This document shows positions 37,251 to 45,576 of a stretch of DNA of 64,000 nt, one piece after another. The notes beneath the pieces are model-generated. The model had not been told where the DNA came from and did no database searches. It saw only the letters and a program-made list of their open reading frames with translations. The first letter of the stretch is position 1. The number at the start of each line of letters is the position of its first letter. A program made the position numbers and the translations under genes. The stretch is from Maribacter algicola (lineage in GTDB: Bacteria > Bacteroidota > Bacteroidia > Flavobacteriales > Flavobacteriaceae): assembly GCF_003933245.1 (NCBI RefSeq), contig NZ_QUSX01000001.1, positions 1,178,001 to 1,242,000 of the forward strand, given 5' to 3'.

Positions 37251-37994
37251 TTATTCCATCGAGGAAACTAAATCTTGGTAGATAATATCCCTAACCTCTT
37301 CACGAAGGGTGCTCTTGTCCTCTTCGGATAAAATACCTGTTTCAAAGAACTCGTGAACCCTTGCCCTAACCATACCTGGTCCCCCACTGAAAAATGTAAA
37401 TGAAAAGCGTTTTTTATTATCAAAGAAGGTAATGGGTACTAAAGGTATTTTATGGGCAATGGCCATTTTAAAGGCTCCATCCTTAAAGGTGTCCAATACA
37501 ATGCTTTCGTCATCGGGTACGCCGCCTTCAGGAAAAATACAGATGCTTAGACCTTGGTTCAATCTTCTTTGGGCCCTTCTATATACTCCTGTTCTACTTT
37601 GGGTGCTGTCCCGGTCTACCATAATGCACACTCGTTTATAAAAAAAACCAAACACCGGAATTTTTACCAATTCCTTTTTACCTACGAATACAAAGGGATT
37701 CTTGCTCACACACAGCATTAACATAATGTCCAACATACTGGTATGGTTCGCGACGAGCATATAGCTTTTGCCAAACTTCAATTGTTGGTCATAGGAAACC
37801 TTTGGGGGACACCCCATACCGTACAAAATGGGCCTGGCCCATAGGTTTCTGGCCATCCAAAAGAATTTGGGGTACCATTCCTCCCTAGACGCGAACAAAA
37901 GCAAAAACGGGAAAAATAGAAAGATAGGAACCGCCACAAGTACGTAAAACCAGATTCGGTATAGCGTTTGACCTATTCGTACCAGTAGAACCAT
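37251..37994 (-). CDS. plsC: 1-acyl-sn-glycerol-3-phosphate acyltransferase
   Basis: The 247-residue protein has an N-terminal membrane helix (13-34) and the acyltransferase motifs: His84 to Asp89 (NHTSMLD), then VDRDS, FPEGG (154-158) and VPITF. It adds the second acyl chain to lysophosphatidic acid to make phosphatidic acid at the inner membrane. It is convergent with the barrel-like gene (8 bases between stops) and divergent from trpS. Confidence 0.9.
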   Translation of the reverse strand: MVLLVRIGQTLYRIWFYVLVAVPIFLFFPFLLLFASREEWYPKFFWMARNLWARPILYGMGCPPKVSYDQQLKFGKSYMLVANHTSMLDIMLMLCVSKNPFVFVGKKELVKIPVFGFFYKRVCIMVDRDSTQSRTGVYRRAQRRLNQGLSICIFPEGGVPDDESIVLDTFKDGAFKMAIAHKIPLVPITFFDNKKRFSFTFFSGGPGMVRARVHEFFETGILSEEDKSTLREEVRDIIYQDLVSSME

Positions 37995-38017
37995 GCATCA
38001 AAAATAGCGATTCTACC

Positions 38018-38046
38018 TTTGTTTTTTCCTATTTGTTTTACCTTTG
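38018..38046 (+). promoter_or_regulatory. Bacteroidota-type promoter of trpS
   Basis: TTTG at 38018-38021 is followed after 17 bases by TACCTTTG (38039-38046), matching TAnnTTTG. Transcription would start about 15 bases before the ATG. A second identical TACCTTTG box lies 25 bases upstream (38014-38021) and overlaps the -33 element. Confidence 0.7.
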
Positions 38047-38067
38047 TCGACTTATAGAAATTACCCA

Positions 38068-39036
38068 ATGGCAAGAATTTTAACAGGTATCCAAAGTACC
38101 GGCACGCCCCATTTAGGAAATATCCTGGGGGCCATTATACCGGCCATAGAAATGGCAAGTGACCCAAAGAACGAATCGTTTTTGTTTATTGCGGATATGC
38201 ATTCGCTTACCCAAATTAAGAATGCGGAAGTATTACGTGAAAACACCTATGCCATAGCAGCTGCTTGGTTATCTTTTGGTCTGGATATCAACAAAACAGT
38301 TTTTTATCGTCAGAGCGACGTTCCCCAAGTGACCGAACTTTCTTGGTATCTAAGCTGTTTTTTTCCATATCAGCGACTAACGCTAGCGCATTCTTTTAAG
38401 GACAAGGCTGATAGACTGGAGGACGTAAATGCCGGTTTGTTTACCTATCCAATGCTCATGGCCGCGGATATTTTGCTATACGATGCCCATATTGTTCCGG
38501 TTGGAAAGGACCAATTGCAACATATTGAAATGACGCGGGACGTTGCCCACAGATTTCATGCCCAATTGGGGGATACCTTTGTGGTTCCCGAAGGAAAAGT
38601 CCAGGAAGAGACCATGTATGTGCCGGGGACCGATGGTGCCAAAATGAGTAAAAGCCGGGGAAATCTTATTAATTTGTTTCAGCCCGATAAAAAACTGCGC
38701 AAACAGATAATGGGTATCCAAACCGATAGTACCCCCATGGAAGAACCCAAAGATCCTACTAGGGATAATGTGTTCGCACTTTATAAAATTATGGCTTCCC
38801 AGCCACAAATTGAAGAGATGACCGCGAACTATTTGGGAGGCAATTACGGATATGGGCACGCCAAACAGGCATTGTACGAACTGCTTTTAAACAAGTTTGA
38901 GGAACCACGCGAGAAGTTCGAATATTATATGAACCACTTGGATGAAGTGGACGAGGCTTTGTCCATAGGTGCGGAAAAGGCCAAAATAGTAGCTGATGGC
39001 GTTTTGGCCAGGGTACGGGAAAAGTTGGGGTATTGA
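38068..39036 (+). CDS. trpS: Tryptophan-tRNA ligase
   Basis: The 322-residue class I synthetase charges tRNA-Trp. The HIGH-like motif is PHLGN (14-18), the KMSKS loop is at 192-196 (AKMSKSRGNL), and DQLQHIEMTRDVAHRF is typical. I use ATG at 38068; the frame extends 8 codons to a TTG inside the -7 box, which is rejected. It is monocistronic, with a hairpin about 120 bases after the stop. Confidence 0.96.
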   Translation: MARILTGIQSTGTPHLGNILGAIIPAIEMASDPKNESFLFIADMHSLTQIKNAEVLRENTYAIAAAWLSFGLDINKTVFYRQSDVPQVTELSWYLSCFFPYQRLTLAHSFKDKADRLEDVNAGLFTYPMLMAADILLYDAHIVPVGKDQLQHIEMTRDVAHRFHAQLGDTFVVPEGKVQEETMYVPGTDGAKMSKSRGNLINLFQPDKKLRKQIMGIQTDSTPMEEPKDPTRDNVFALYKIMASQPQIEEMTANYLGGNYGYGHAKQALYELLLNKFEEPREKFEYYMNHLDEVDEALSIGAEKAKIVADGVLARVREKLGY

Positions 39037-39058
39037 ACCTCACCTAGCTCCTCCGTTA

Positions 39059-39078
39059 CTTTGACTGCGCTCAGCACA
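39059..39078. repeat. Dispersed degenerate repeat, copy 1
   Basis: CTTTGACTGCGCTCAGCACA belongs to a short intergenic repeat of the form CYTTYGRCTnnGCTCAG, also found at 43454-43474 and 52578-52599. It lies 22 bases after trpS. Confidence 0.5.
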
Positions 39079-39156
39079 GACAGAGGGAAATTTGTTCCTT
39101 CCTTTTTGTATTTGAGCCTCCTGAATTTTCAAAAGGTAAAAGCACCAAATTCAAGT

Positions 39157-39185
39157 AAACCGACTAGCTGGTCGGTTTTGTGTTT
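39157..39185 (+). terminator. Intrinsic terminator downstream of trpS
   Basis: AAACCGAC (39157-39164) pairs with GTCGGTTT (39171-39178), followed by TGTGTTTT. It lies between convergent trpS and dprA and can serve both. Apart from this and the repeat, 39037-39308 holds nothing I can identify. Confidence 0.75.
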
Positions 39186-39308
39186 TATGAAGCATTCAAT
39201 TTTTCGGAAAGAAACGATAAGGCCACATTCTTTATCGGCGAATTGTAAAAATGTCAATCCTGTTATTTCGGGTCCAAATAAACACAAACCAATCGGTCTG
39301 TAAAAATC

Positions 39309-40427
39309 CTAGACCGCTTCGAACAATTTACCCGGCAAGGGCCGTATAACGCCTTTCATTTCCATAGTGAGCAACGTTGCCGAGGTCTTAAAAATGGGCA
39401 ATTGGCAATCAAAAGCGATACTGTCCAACAATTGTTTTCCCTCCTGTTGTAGATAGCTATAAATTTTTTGCTCTATTTCGTCCAGATCAACGAACAATTG
39501 CTTTTGAACCGCTTTGACCGGGGATTCCTGGAGGTCCCAGTTCAAAAGATAGATTAAATCTCCCGCTGAGGTCAACATATGGGCCTTTTGCTGCTTGATA
39601 AGGTTATTGCAACCAACGCTGTATTTATCCGTACTTCTTCCCGGTAGGGCAAACACGTCGCGGTTATAGCTGTTAGCGATATCGGCTGTGACCAAGCTTC
39701 CGCCTTTTTCGGCAGATTCGACCACAACCGTCGCTTCGCTCATCCCAGCGATAATCCGATTTCGCTTTAGGAAATTCTCCCGTTCCGGACTACTGGTGCT
39801 CCAGAATTCCGTAAAGAATCCGCCATTATGCAGGACATCGGCTTGATATTTCTTGTGCACTTTAGGATATATCTGGTTCAGTCCGTGGGCCAGACAGCCA
39901 ATGGTCTGCAAACCTTGATTGATTGCCTCCCGTTGAATGCAGATGTCCACACCGTAGGCGAACCCGCTTACGATTACAGGATTTAGCGGCACCAAATCTG
40001 CAATGAACTGTTCGCAAAAGGCGGTTCCATAGCTGGTAATGTTCCGCGTCCCCACCACACTGATGATTTTTCGGCCTTCCAAATCTATATTTCCCTTGTT
40101 AAACAGCAGAACAGGGCTATCGATACAGTTCCGCAAATACCTTGGGTATTCCGCATCTTCAAAGTAGGAAACCTCAATTTCATTATCCAGGATAAACTGG
40201 TATTCCTTTTCGGCATCGGCAAGAAATGTGGCATCGTACAAATGTTTTAGGGTGTAGGTGCCAATACCATCGATTTTTAATAGTTGATTCTGTTTCTGCT
40301 TAAAAATTTCCTGTGGACTTCCACAGTATGCGATCAATCTTTTGGCAATCACATCACCAATATTGGGTATATTTTGCAATCGTAGTATTGCAATCAACTC
40401 ATCCGCAGTATGTTGTATGAAGCTCAT
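39309..40427 (-). CDS. dprA: DNA-processing protein DprA
   Basis: The 372-residue protein has an N-terminal helix-hairpin-helix region (IPNIGDVIAKRLIAYCGSP), a Rossmann-like DprA core at about 105-295 (VVGTRNITSYG, VSGFAYGVDICIQREAI, KRNRIIAGMSEATVVVE, KGGSLVTA, ALPGRSTDKYSVGCNNLI) and a C-terminal winged helix at about 310-372. DprA loads RecA on incoming single-stranded DNA during transformation. It is divergent from the HU/SPOR gene; CAAATATA at 40447-40454 could be its -7 box. Confidence 0.95.
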   Translation of the reverse strand: MSFIQHTADELIAILRLQNIPNIGDVIAKRLIAYCGSPQEIFKQKQNQLLKIDGIGTYTLKHLYDATFLADAEKEYQFILDNEIEVSYFEDAEYPRYLRNCIDSPVLLFNKGNIDLEGRKIISVVGTRNITSYGTAFCEQFIADLVPLNPVIVSGFAYGVDICIQREAINQGLQTIGCLAHGLNQIYPKVHKKYQADVLHNGGFFTEFWSTSSPERENFLKRNRIIAGMSEATVVVESAEKGGSLVTADIANSYNRDVFALPGRSTDKYSVGCNNLIKQQKAHMLTSAGDLIYLLNWDLQESPVKAVQKQLFVDLDEIEQKIYSYLQQEGKQLLDSIAFDCQLPIFKTSATLLTMEMKGVIRPLPGKLFEAV

Positions 40428-40517
40428 TTTTATTCGCCAGGGATTACAAATATAATGTTAATAAAAAGTTATGCCACCCATTTTATGAACCCCTATTTTT
40501 TTTGATATTTGCCAACA

Positions 40518-41480
40518 ATGGTAGTAGAACACTATATAAGCGAATTACTGTATCGATACAATTGTGTGGTGGTGCCTAACTTTGGTGCTTTTCTTACACA
40601 GCGGACTTCCGCACGTATAAACGATATAACCAATACCTTTTTTGCTCCCACAAAATCCATTTCGTTCAACGAACAGTTGATATCCAATGACGGTTTGTTG
40701 GTTTCCTATATCGCTGAGGCGGAGAAGGCCTCTTTTGAGGATATTCTTTTTAGAATCGAAACCTTGACCAAGCAATGGAAAGAAAGATTGAACGCTGGCG
40801 AAAAGCTAAGTCTCAAGAATATTGGCCTACTTTGGAACAATTCTGAAAACAAGGTCCAATTTCAACCCTATTACGAGGTAAATTATCTAACCTCCTCTTT
40901 TGGGCTTTCATCCTTTAAGTCGATTCCGGTTGCCAGGGAGGTACTAAAAGAGGAAGTCGAGGCCCTTGAAGAAAAAATCCCGTTTATCATTAGCCCGGAA
41001 AAAAGGGAGCAGGCCAACTTTAGGCCTTATCTCAAATATGCCGCAATTTTGTTGTTGGCCATTTCGGCTGGGTTCACCGGGTATCAGGTATTTAACAACG
41101 GATTTCAATCCCAGCAGGTGGTTAGGGAAGATGCGAAAAAGGAAATTGAAAGACAGATTCAGGAAGCTACTTTTTTCAACACCGCTCCTTTGGAACTTCC
41201 CACAGTGAATGTAGATGCGGTTTCCACGACCAAAGCCAAAATCAATAATGCGGCCAAACACCATATTGTAGCCGGAGCCTTTCGGGTGAAAGCCAATGCC
41301 GACAGGAAAATCGAATCCTTGCAAAATAAGGGTTATAAGGCAGCCTATTATGGTACCAATGCCTACGGACTTCATATGGTTACGTATGACCGATTTACAG
41401 ACCCCAAGGAAGCCCTATCCGAATTAAGAAGGATTAAACGCTCCGAGTCCAAGGACGCCTGGCTTCTTTCCGAAAAATAA
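40518..41480 (+). CDS. HU-like (CCDC81 type) N-terminal domain, membrane helix and SPOR domain protein
   Basis: I use the ATG at 40518; a TTG lies 3 codons upstream. Residues 1-120 match the prokaryotic CCDC81/HU-like pair (ISELLYRYNCVVVPNFGAFL, KLSLKNIGLLW). A membrane helix follows at 171-192, a charged linker, and a C-terminal SPOR domain at about 246-317 (HHIVAGAFRVKANADRKIE). SPOR domains bind glycan strands lacking stem peptides at division sites, so the protein spans the inner membrane with its HU-like part in the cytoplasm. A role linking division or peptidoglycan to DNA is inference. Confidence 0.87.
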   Translation: MVVEHYISELLYRYNCVVVPNFGAFLTQRTSARINDITNTFFAPTKSISFNEQLISNDGLLVSYIAEAEKASFEDILFRIETLTKQWKERLNAGEKLSLKNIGLLWNNSENKVQFQPYYEVNYLTSSFGLSSFKSIPVAREVLKEEVEALEEKIPFIISPEKREQANFRPYLKYAAILLLAISAGFTGYQVFNNGFQSQQVVREDAKKEIERQIQEATFFNTAPLELPTVNVDAVSTTKAKINNAAKHHIVAGAFRVKANADRKIESLQNKGYKAAYYGTNAYGLHMVTYDRFTDPKEALSELRRIKRSESKDAWLLSEK

Positions 41481-41516
41481 CCGAACACTTTTCCCTTTTA
41501 AAAAATCCAAGGCTCG

Positions 41517-41524
41517 TATCTTTG
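41517..41524 (+). promoter_or_regulatory. -7 box before the thioesterase gene
   Basis: TATCTTTG matches TAnnTTTG and lies 16 bases before the ATG. A clear -33 TTTG is not visible; a T-rich stretch (41490-41499) may substitute. Confidence 0.5.
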
Positions 41525-41540
41525 CCGAAAATTTTCGTCT

Positions 41541-42056
41541 ATGACACCGAAAACGCCTTCAGAATCGAGAACGACCATGACGGACATGGTATTGCCCAGT
41601 GAGACCAATGCGCTTCAAAACCTTTTTGGGGGCGAGCTACTCGCTAGGATGGACCGCGCGGCAAGTATCGCCGCAGGTAGACATAGCAGACGAATTACCG
41701 TAACGGCATCTGTGAACCATGTGGCTTTTAATCTTGCCGTACCCCTGGGAAGTGTGGTTACCGTCGAAGCCGCCGTTTCCCGAGCTTATACGACCTCTAT
41801 GGAAGTCTATATCGATGTATGGATCGAAGATCGCTACAATGGGAAAAGAACCAAGGCCAACGAGGCCATATATACTTTTGTGGCCGTGGACGAGACCGGT
41901 AAGCCTACCGAAGTACCACCCTTACAACCAGAAACGGACTTGGAAAAGCAACGTTTTGCAGGTGCCCTGCGTAGGAAGCAATTGAGCTTGGTATTGGCGG
42001 GTAAAATGAAGCCCAACGATGCCACGGAGCTTAAGGCCTTGTTTATGGAAGGATAG
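41541..42056 (+). CDS. Hotdog-fold acyl-CoA thioesterase
   Basis: The 171-residue protein has the single hotdog domain of the YciA/ACOT7 group: ETNALQNLFGGELLARMDRA with the active-site Asn and Asp, then SVNHVAFNLAVPLGSVVTVE and a charged C-terminal tail. It releases free acids from acyl-CoA in the cytoplasm; chain length is unknown. It is a single gene, about 60 bases after the SPOR gene, with its own -7 box. Confidence 0.9.
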   Translation: MTPKTPSESRTTMTDMVLPSETNALQNLFGGELLARMDRAASIAAGRHSRRITVTASVNHVAFNLAVPLGSVVTVEAAVSRAYTTSMEVYIDVWIEDRYNGKRTKANEAIYTFVAVDETGKPTEVPPLQPETDLEKQRFAGALRRKQLSLVLAGKMKPNDATELKALFMEG

Positions 42057-42103
42057 AAAGATACGTTACCAAAAGAAAAATCATTTAATCCTGTAATTGC
42101 GGA

Positions 42104-42137
42104 ATATAGCGTTTCCTTCTTGCTATATGTTTCACTT
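42104..42137 (+). terminator. Weak hairpin terminator after the thioesterase gene
   Basis: ATATAGC (42104-42110) pairs with GCTATAT (42122-42128), followed by GTTTCACTTTTT. It lies between convergent genes. Confidence 0.45.
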
Positions 42138-42162
42138 TTTAAAAACCAGTGCATGATTTGGT

Positions 42163-42558
42163 CTATCGACCCTTAATAAGCTCAGAGTATATTCTTTCCA
42201 ATTGTTTCCAACTATCTTCTTGCATCCATTTAAAAGCCAACCAAGAGCACTTAATTACAAATTTTCGCAATTTGGTTCGCTTTTTTAGAGACCTTAAAAT
42301 ATTCTCCACGAGCCATTCTTCTTGGAAGCCGGCCCATTCCCCAGCAACGCTTGTGAGGTTTTTTTGTAGCACGGGGAAAATCTCATACTTGTTTATTTCC
42401 TTTACTTCTTCAATAGAATACGGACTTTCCATTATAATACGGGCAATATGTCTGTAATCCATCCCTTCCAATTCCGTATCAAGATAGAATTCCGATAAGG
42501 CTATCCAAACGGGTTTCCGTGCCTCTATGTTTATGGTTTGGGACATTAGATTGTTCAC
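42163..42558 (-). CDS. Small conserved hypothetical protein (DUF7079-like)
   Basis: The 131-residue soluble protein is helical and Trp-rich, with PVWIALSEFYLDTELEGMDY near the start and EEWLVENILRSLKKRTKLRK later. The start pattern resembles DUF7079 proteins, which have no known function; this recollection is weak. A start at Met5 is equally possible. It is a single gene, 40 bases downstream of the aldo/keto reductase on the same strand. Confidence 0.65.
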   Translation of the reverse strand: MNNLMSQTINIEARKPVWIALSEFYLDTELEGMDYRHIARIIMESPYSIEEVKEINKYEIFPVLQKNLTSVAGEWAGFQEEWLVENILRSLKKRTKLRKFVIKCSWLAFKWMQEDSWKQLERIYSELIKGR

Positions 42559-42597
42559 AATTGTATATAATCATCAATTATATATCAAAACAAATAT

Positions 42598-43431
42598 CTA
42601 AAAATCAAAATGGTCCGGATGCGGACCGCTGCGCTCATCCCTGTCCATACCATCTAAATAGGCCATATCCTCCTTAGAAAGTTCAAAGTCAAAAATATCC
42701 GCATTGGAGGCGATGCGGTTTTTATGTACCGATTTTGGAATGGTGACAACCCCTTTCTGTAGGTTCCATCGCAGGATGATTTGGGCAGCCGATTTGTTGT
42801 ACTTTTCTGTCAATTCCTTATAAAAATCCAATTGGAATAGTTTTCCTTGCATAAATGGTGACCAAGCTTCATACTGAATGGTATTTTCACTGCAAAAATC
42901 CAAAAGGTCCTGCTGCACCAAATACGGGTGAAACTCCATTTGATTCACCATAGGTACAATATTGCAGTCAGTTAATAAGTCATCCAAGTGATGCCGTAAA
43001 AAGTTACTGACCCCAATCGCCCTAACCTTTTCAGTTTCGTATAAATACTCCAAAGCCCTCCAAGTATCCTTGTATTTCCCCTGAACGGGCCAGTGCACCA
43101 GAAAAAGGTCGAGATAATCCACCTGCAGGCGGTTGACGCTATCCTCGAAAGATTGCAAGGTAGTGTTATAGCCCTGTTCACTGTTCCAAACCTTCGATAC
43201 CAAAAAAATGTCCTCACGGGCTACGGGACTTTCCTTAATTCCCCGGCCTACTCCTTCTTCATTCTTATACACCGATGCCGTATCAATATGTCTATATCCC
43301 AATTCCAAGGCATCCTTTACGGAATCTATCACCTCTTGGTCGTTATCGGCTTGGTAGGTTCCCAAACCTAAATAAGGCATAAAAACCCCGTTTCGCAATT
43401 TAAACCCTCCTGAAATGTCCGTAATTTTCAT
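42598..43431 (-). CDS. Aldo/keto reductase
   Basis: The 277-residue TIM-barrel enzyme has the full catalytic tetrad: Asp50 and Tyr55 (HIDTASVYKNE), Lys80 (LVSKVWN) and His113 (LVHWPVQG). The NADPH-binding end is near IPKSVHKNRIASNADIFDF. It reduces aldehydes or ketones, for example 2,5-diketogluconate-type or methylglyoxal substrates. It is monocistronic or read with the small gene after it. Confidence 0.93.
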   Translation of the reverse strand: MKITDISGGFKLRNGVFMPYLGLGTYQADNDQEVIDSVKDALELGYRHIDTASVYKNEEGVGRGIKESPVAREDIFLVSKVWNSEQGYNTTLQSFEDSVNRLQVDYLDLFLVHWPVQGKYKDTWRALEYLYETEKVRAIGVSNFLRHHLDDLLTDCNIVPMVNQMEFHPYLVQQDLLDFCSENTIQYEAWSPFMQGKLFQLDFYKELTEKYNKSAAQIILRWNLQKGVVTIPKSVHKNRIASNADIFDFELSKEDMAYLDGMDRDERSGPHPDHFDF

Positions 43432-43453
43432 ATGTTTAATTTGTTGATTGTTC

Positions 43454-43474
43454 CCTTCGGCTCCGCTCAGGGCA
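43454..43474. repeat. Dispersed degenerate repeat, copy 2
   Basis: CCTTCGGCTCCGCTCAGGGCA is a second member of the CYTTYGRCTnnGCTCAG repeat, 23 bases before the aldo/keto reductase start. Confidence 0.5.
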
Positions 43475-43499
43475 GGAGTTGTTGGTAATGTAAAGGTTA

Positions 43500-43541
43500 T
43501 TTTTCATTTTTCATTTTTCATTTTTCATTTTTCATTTTTCA
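43500..43541. repeat. Tandem heptamer repeat, six copies of TTTTTCA
   Basis: Six perfect 7-base units fill 42 bases between the EnvC-like gene end (43557) and the aldo/keto reductase start (43431). Perfect short repeats of this sort gain or lose units by slippage. The distance to the reductase promoter region could change with copy number, but no effect can be claimed. Confidence 0.9.
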
Positions 43542-43556
43542 CTAACAATTAACCAC

Positions 43557-44786
43557 TCACAATCGATACACCCATTCCTCTGGATTCAATCTATCCGTAT
43601 CTTGGTACAGATAAAATTTTAGTCGGGTTTGGCCATTGGACCGATTGGTATAAATTGTTCCCAATTCATCCTTGATCTTCACTTTATCTCCCTTTTTTAC
43701 ATAGAGTTCCGCTAAATTATAGTAGGTACTAATAAAATTACCGTGTTTCACCTGAACTCCTTTGTTACCCCCCGGCACCGCCAAAATGGCGATGACCTCG
43801 CCTTCAAAAATGGCCCGTGCCTTGGACCCCGGATCTGTGGCAATGATGACCCCGTTGCTTTGGTGCTTTATTCCGGGGTACACGGCATCATTATATATAC
43901 CAAAACCCTGACTTTTAATGCCCTTCTCCACGGGCCAAATCAATTTTCCTTTATTCGCCGAAAAATTGTTGGCCACTATGGTCGCCTCAGGGGTCAATAC
44001 AAATTTACTGGTACTGGTCGTGGTTTTACCCGCTTCTTTATTAGAAGCGGCAATAGCGGACCGTATGAGATTCTCTATCTGTTGGTCTATTTTGCGTGCC
44101 TCCCGCTTCTTTTCGTCAATAGCCTTGGCATATTTACTTTCGTTTTGCCGGATGGTTCCCAATAGCGCCTTCTGCTCCTGTATCTCCGCAAACAATTGGT
44201 CTTTGGCCTTGGTGTTCTGGGCCAATAACACCTCTTTCACCTTACGTTCTTCGTTAAGATCCATGTTCAAACGCGTCAACTCCTCCGTTTTGGCTAAAAT
44301 CTGCGCTCCCTGCTCCTTTCTGTAGTCTGTGTACTGCTTCATGTATTGAAGCCTTTTGAAGGCCTGATAAAAGCTCTCTGAGGATAAGAGGAACATCAAT
44401 CGGTTCTGCTTTGATTTGTTCTGATAGGATTTTTGGATCATTTTGGCATATTCATCCTTGATCTCCTGAAGTTCACCTTTAAGCTTACTGATATTTCGGA
44501 TATTGGTGTTTATCTGCCTGTTCAACAGATTTGCTTGCTGATTGGTAACCCTAATAAGTTGTTGACGGACCGTAATTTTTTTGTCAAGGGCCTCCATCTG
44601 ATCTAGCACCGTGCCCCTTTCCTTTTTTTCGGACAACAACAATCGGTTAATTTCCCGGATTTCATTTTGAAGCTGTTCCCTCTTTTCCTCCAAGGCCTTT
44701 TGCTCACTAGTTTGCGACCATGCACGTGGAGCTCCCAACAGAAAAAGAAGAAAAAAGATATAGCTATATTGCCTTGCTTCTATCAT
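43557..44786 (-). CDS. EnvC-like murein hydrolase activator with degenerate LytM domain
   Basis: The 409-residue protein has a signal peptide (7-24), long coiled coils at about 26-110 and 150-250, and a C-terminal LytM/M23-like domain at about 290-405. The zinc residues of active M23 enzymes are missing: the HxxxD region reads HQSNGVIIATD, the middle His-containing strand reads YYNLAEL, and the final HxH reads RLKFYL. This pattern fits EnvC/NlpD activators that switch on amidases at division rather than cut peptidoglycan. Last gene of an envelope operon, 1 base after DUF4292. Confidence 0.9.
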   Translation of the reverse strand: MIEARQYSYIFFLLFLLGAPRAWSQTSEQKALEEKREQLQNEIREINRLLLSEKKERGTVLDQMEALDKKITVRQQLIRVTNQQANLLNRQINTNIRNISKLKGELQEIKDEYAKMIQKSYQNKSKQNRLMFLLSSESFYQAFKRLQYMKQYTDYRKEQGAQILAKTEELTRLNMDLNEERKVKEVLLAQNTKAKDQLFAEIQEQKALLGTIRQNESKYAKAIDEKKREARKIDQQIENLIRSAIAASNKEAGKTTTSTSKFVLTPEATIVANNFSANKGKLIWPVEKGIKSQGFGIYNDAVYPGIKHQSNGVIIATDPGSKARAIFEGEVIAILAVPGGNKGVQVKHGNFISTYYNLAELYVKKGDKVKIKDELGTIYTNRSNGQTRLKFYLYQDTDRLNPEEWVYRL

Positions 44787-44787
44787 G

Positions 44788-45576
44788 TTACTCCAATACG
44801 ATTTCTTTAAAACCTTTCGGTATATTATATGGAAAGTTCACCGACCTATTCAGCTCTATGTTTCTGTATTCCAACAGAATCCTGTTCTCGTTGTTTTCTT
44901 CTATAGCCAGAATAGAAACTTCATTGGGTATGGCTTCCTTACCTACAAGTTGGTAGTTTTCATATTTGATTTCCAACAAGCGCTTTTTCTGAGGCTGCGA
45001 CAATTGCTGTAGGTCCATCTTAAAGTTCTTAGGCTCTATTTGGAAGAGGGTTTTGTAAAGCACACCGGCCGTTTTTGGGGTCAATCGATAGTTCTCCTTA
45101 CCTATTGAAAGGTCATATTTATCATTTCTTAAGTCAAAAAGGGCTTGCCCTAACAACATGTTCTGAAGGATGGAGTAATCCACCTCGGTTCCCAAAAGCT
45201 TGCTCAAATAGGAGAAATCCCCGTCAAAATATTCATTGTCCATTTTGTTGTAAAACGAAACCCTATCCGGAGTGATATACGCTTTTACGATTCCCAAAGG
45301 AGCGCTGATCCAAATACCCCTGTCCTTTTCCATCCGTAGACTTACGGATACGCTTTGTTCATCCTCCCCATCGGAATAATCGATTTTGACCCTTCCCGTA
45401 AGGGTCCTGAATTCCAACTTATTTTGGTAGTGGGCCTTCACAACCGCTTTTGCCGAAAGCCTATCGTCCATGGAACCATCGGAAATTACCTTGGCACTTT
45501 TACAGGAAAAGACAAAAAGCGCGAAACTACATACCGTAGCCATTCTTAAATATGTTCGTAAACTCAATTGCATCAT
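44788..45576 (-). CDS. DUF4292 lipoprotein, LolA/LolB-like fold
   Basis: The 262-residue protein has a lipoprotein signal (FALFVFSC, Cys25). The mature part is an extended run of strands (LTGRVKIDYSDGEDEQSVSV, GIWISAPLGIVKAYITPDRV, LLEIKYENYQ) like the half-barrel of LolA/LolB, and matches DUF4292. It may bind lipid or lipoprotein in the envelope. It overlaps the TPR gene by one base and precedes the EnvC-like gene. Confidence 0.82.
   Translation of the reverse strand: MMQLSLRTYLRMATVCSFALFVFSCKSAKVISDGSMDDRLSAKAVVKAHYQNKLEFRTLTGRVKIDYSDGEDEQSVSVSLRMEKDRGIWISAPLGIVKAYITPDRVSFYNKMDNEYFDGDFSYLSKLLGTEVDYSILQNMLLGQALFDLRNDKYDLSIGKENYRLTPKTAGVLYKTLFQIEPKNFKMDLQQLSQPQKKRLLEIKYENYQLVGKEAIPNEVSILAIEENNENRILLEYRNIELNRSVNFPYNIPKGFKEIVLE

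Noticed and set aside
39061..39303. Plus-strand frame between trpS and dprA
   Set aside because: It needs a non-ATG start, crosses a repeat and a terminator, and has no recognisable features.
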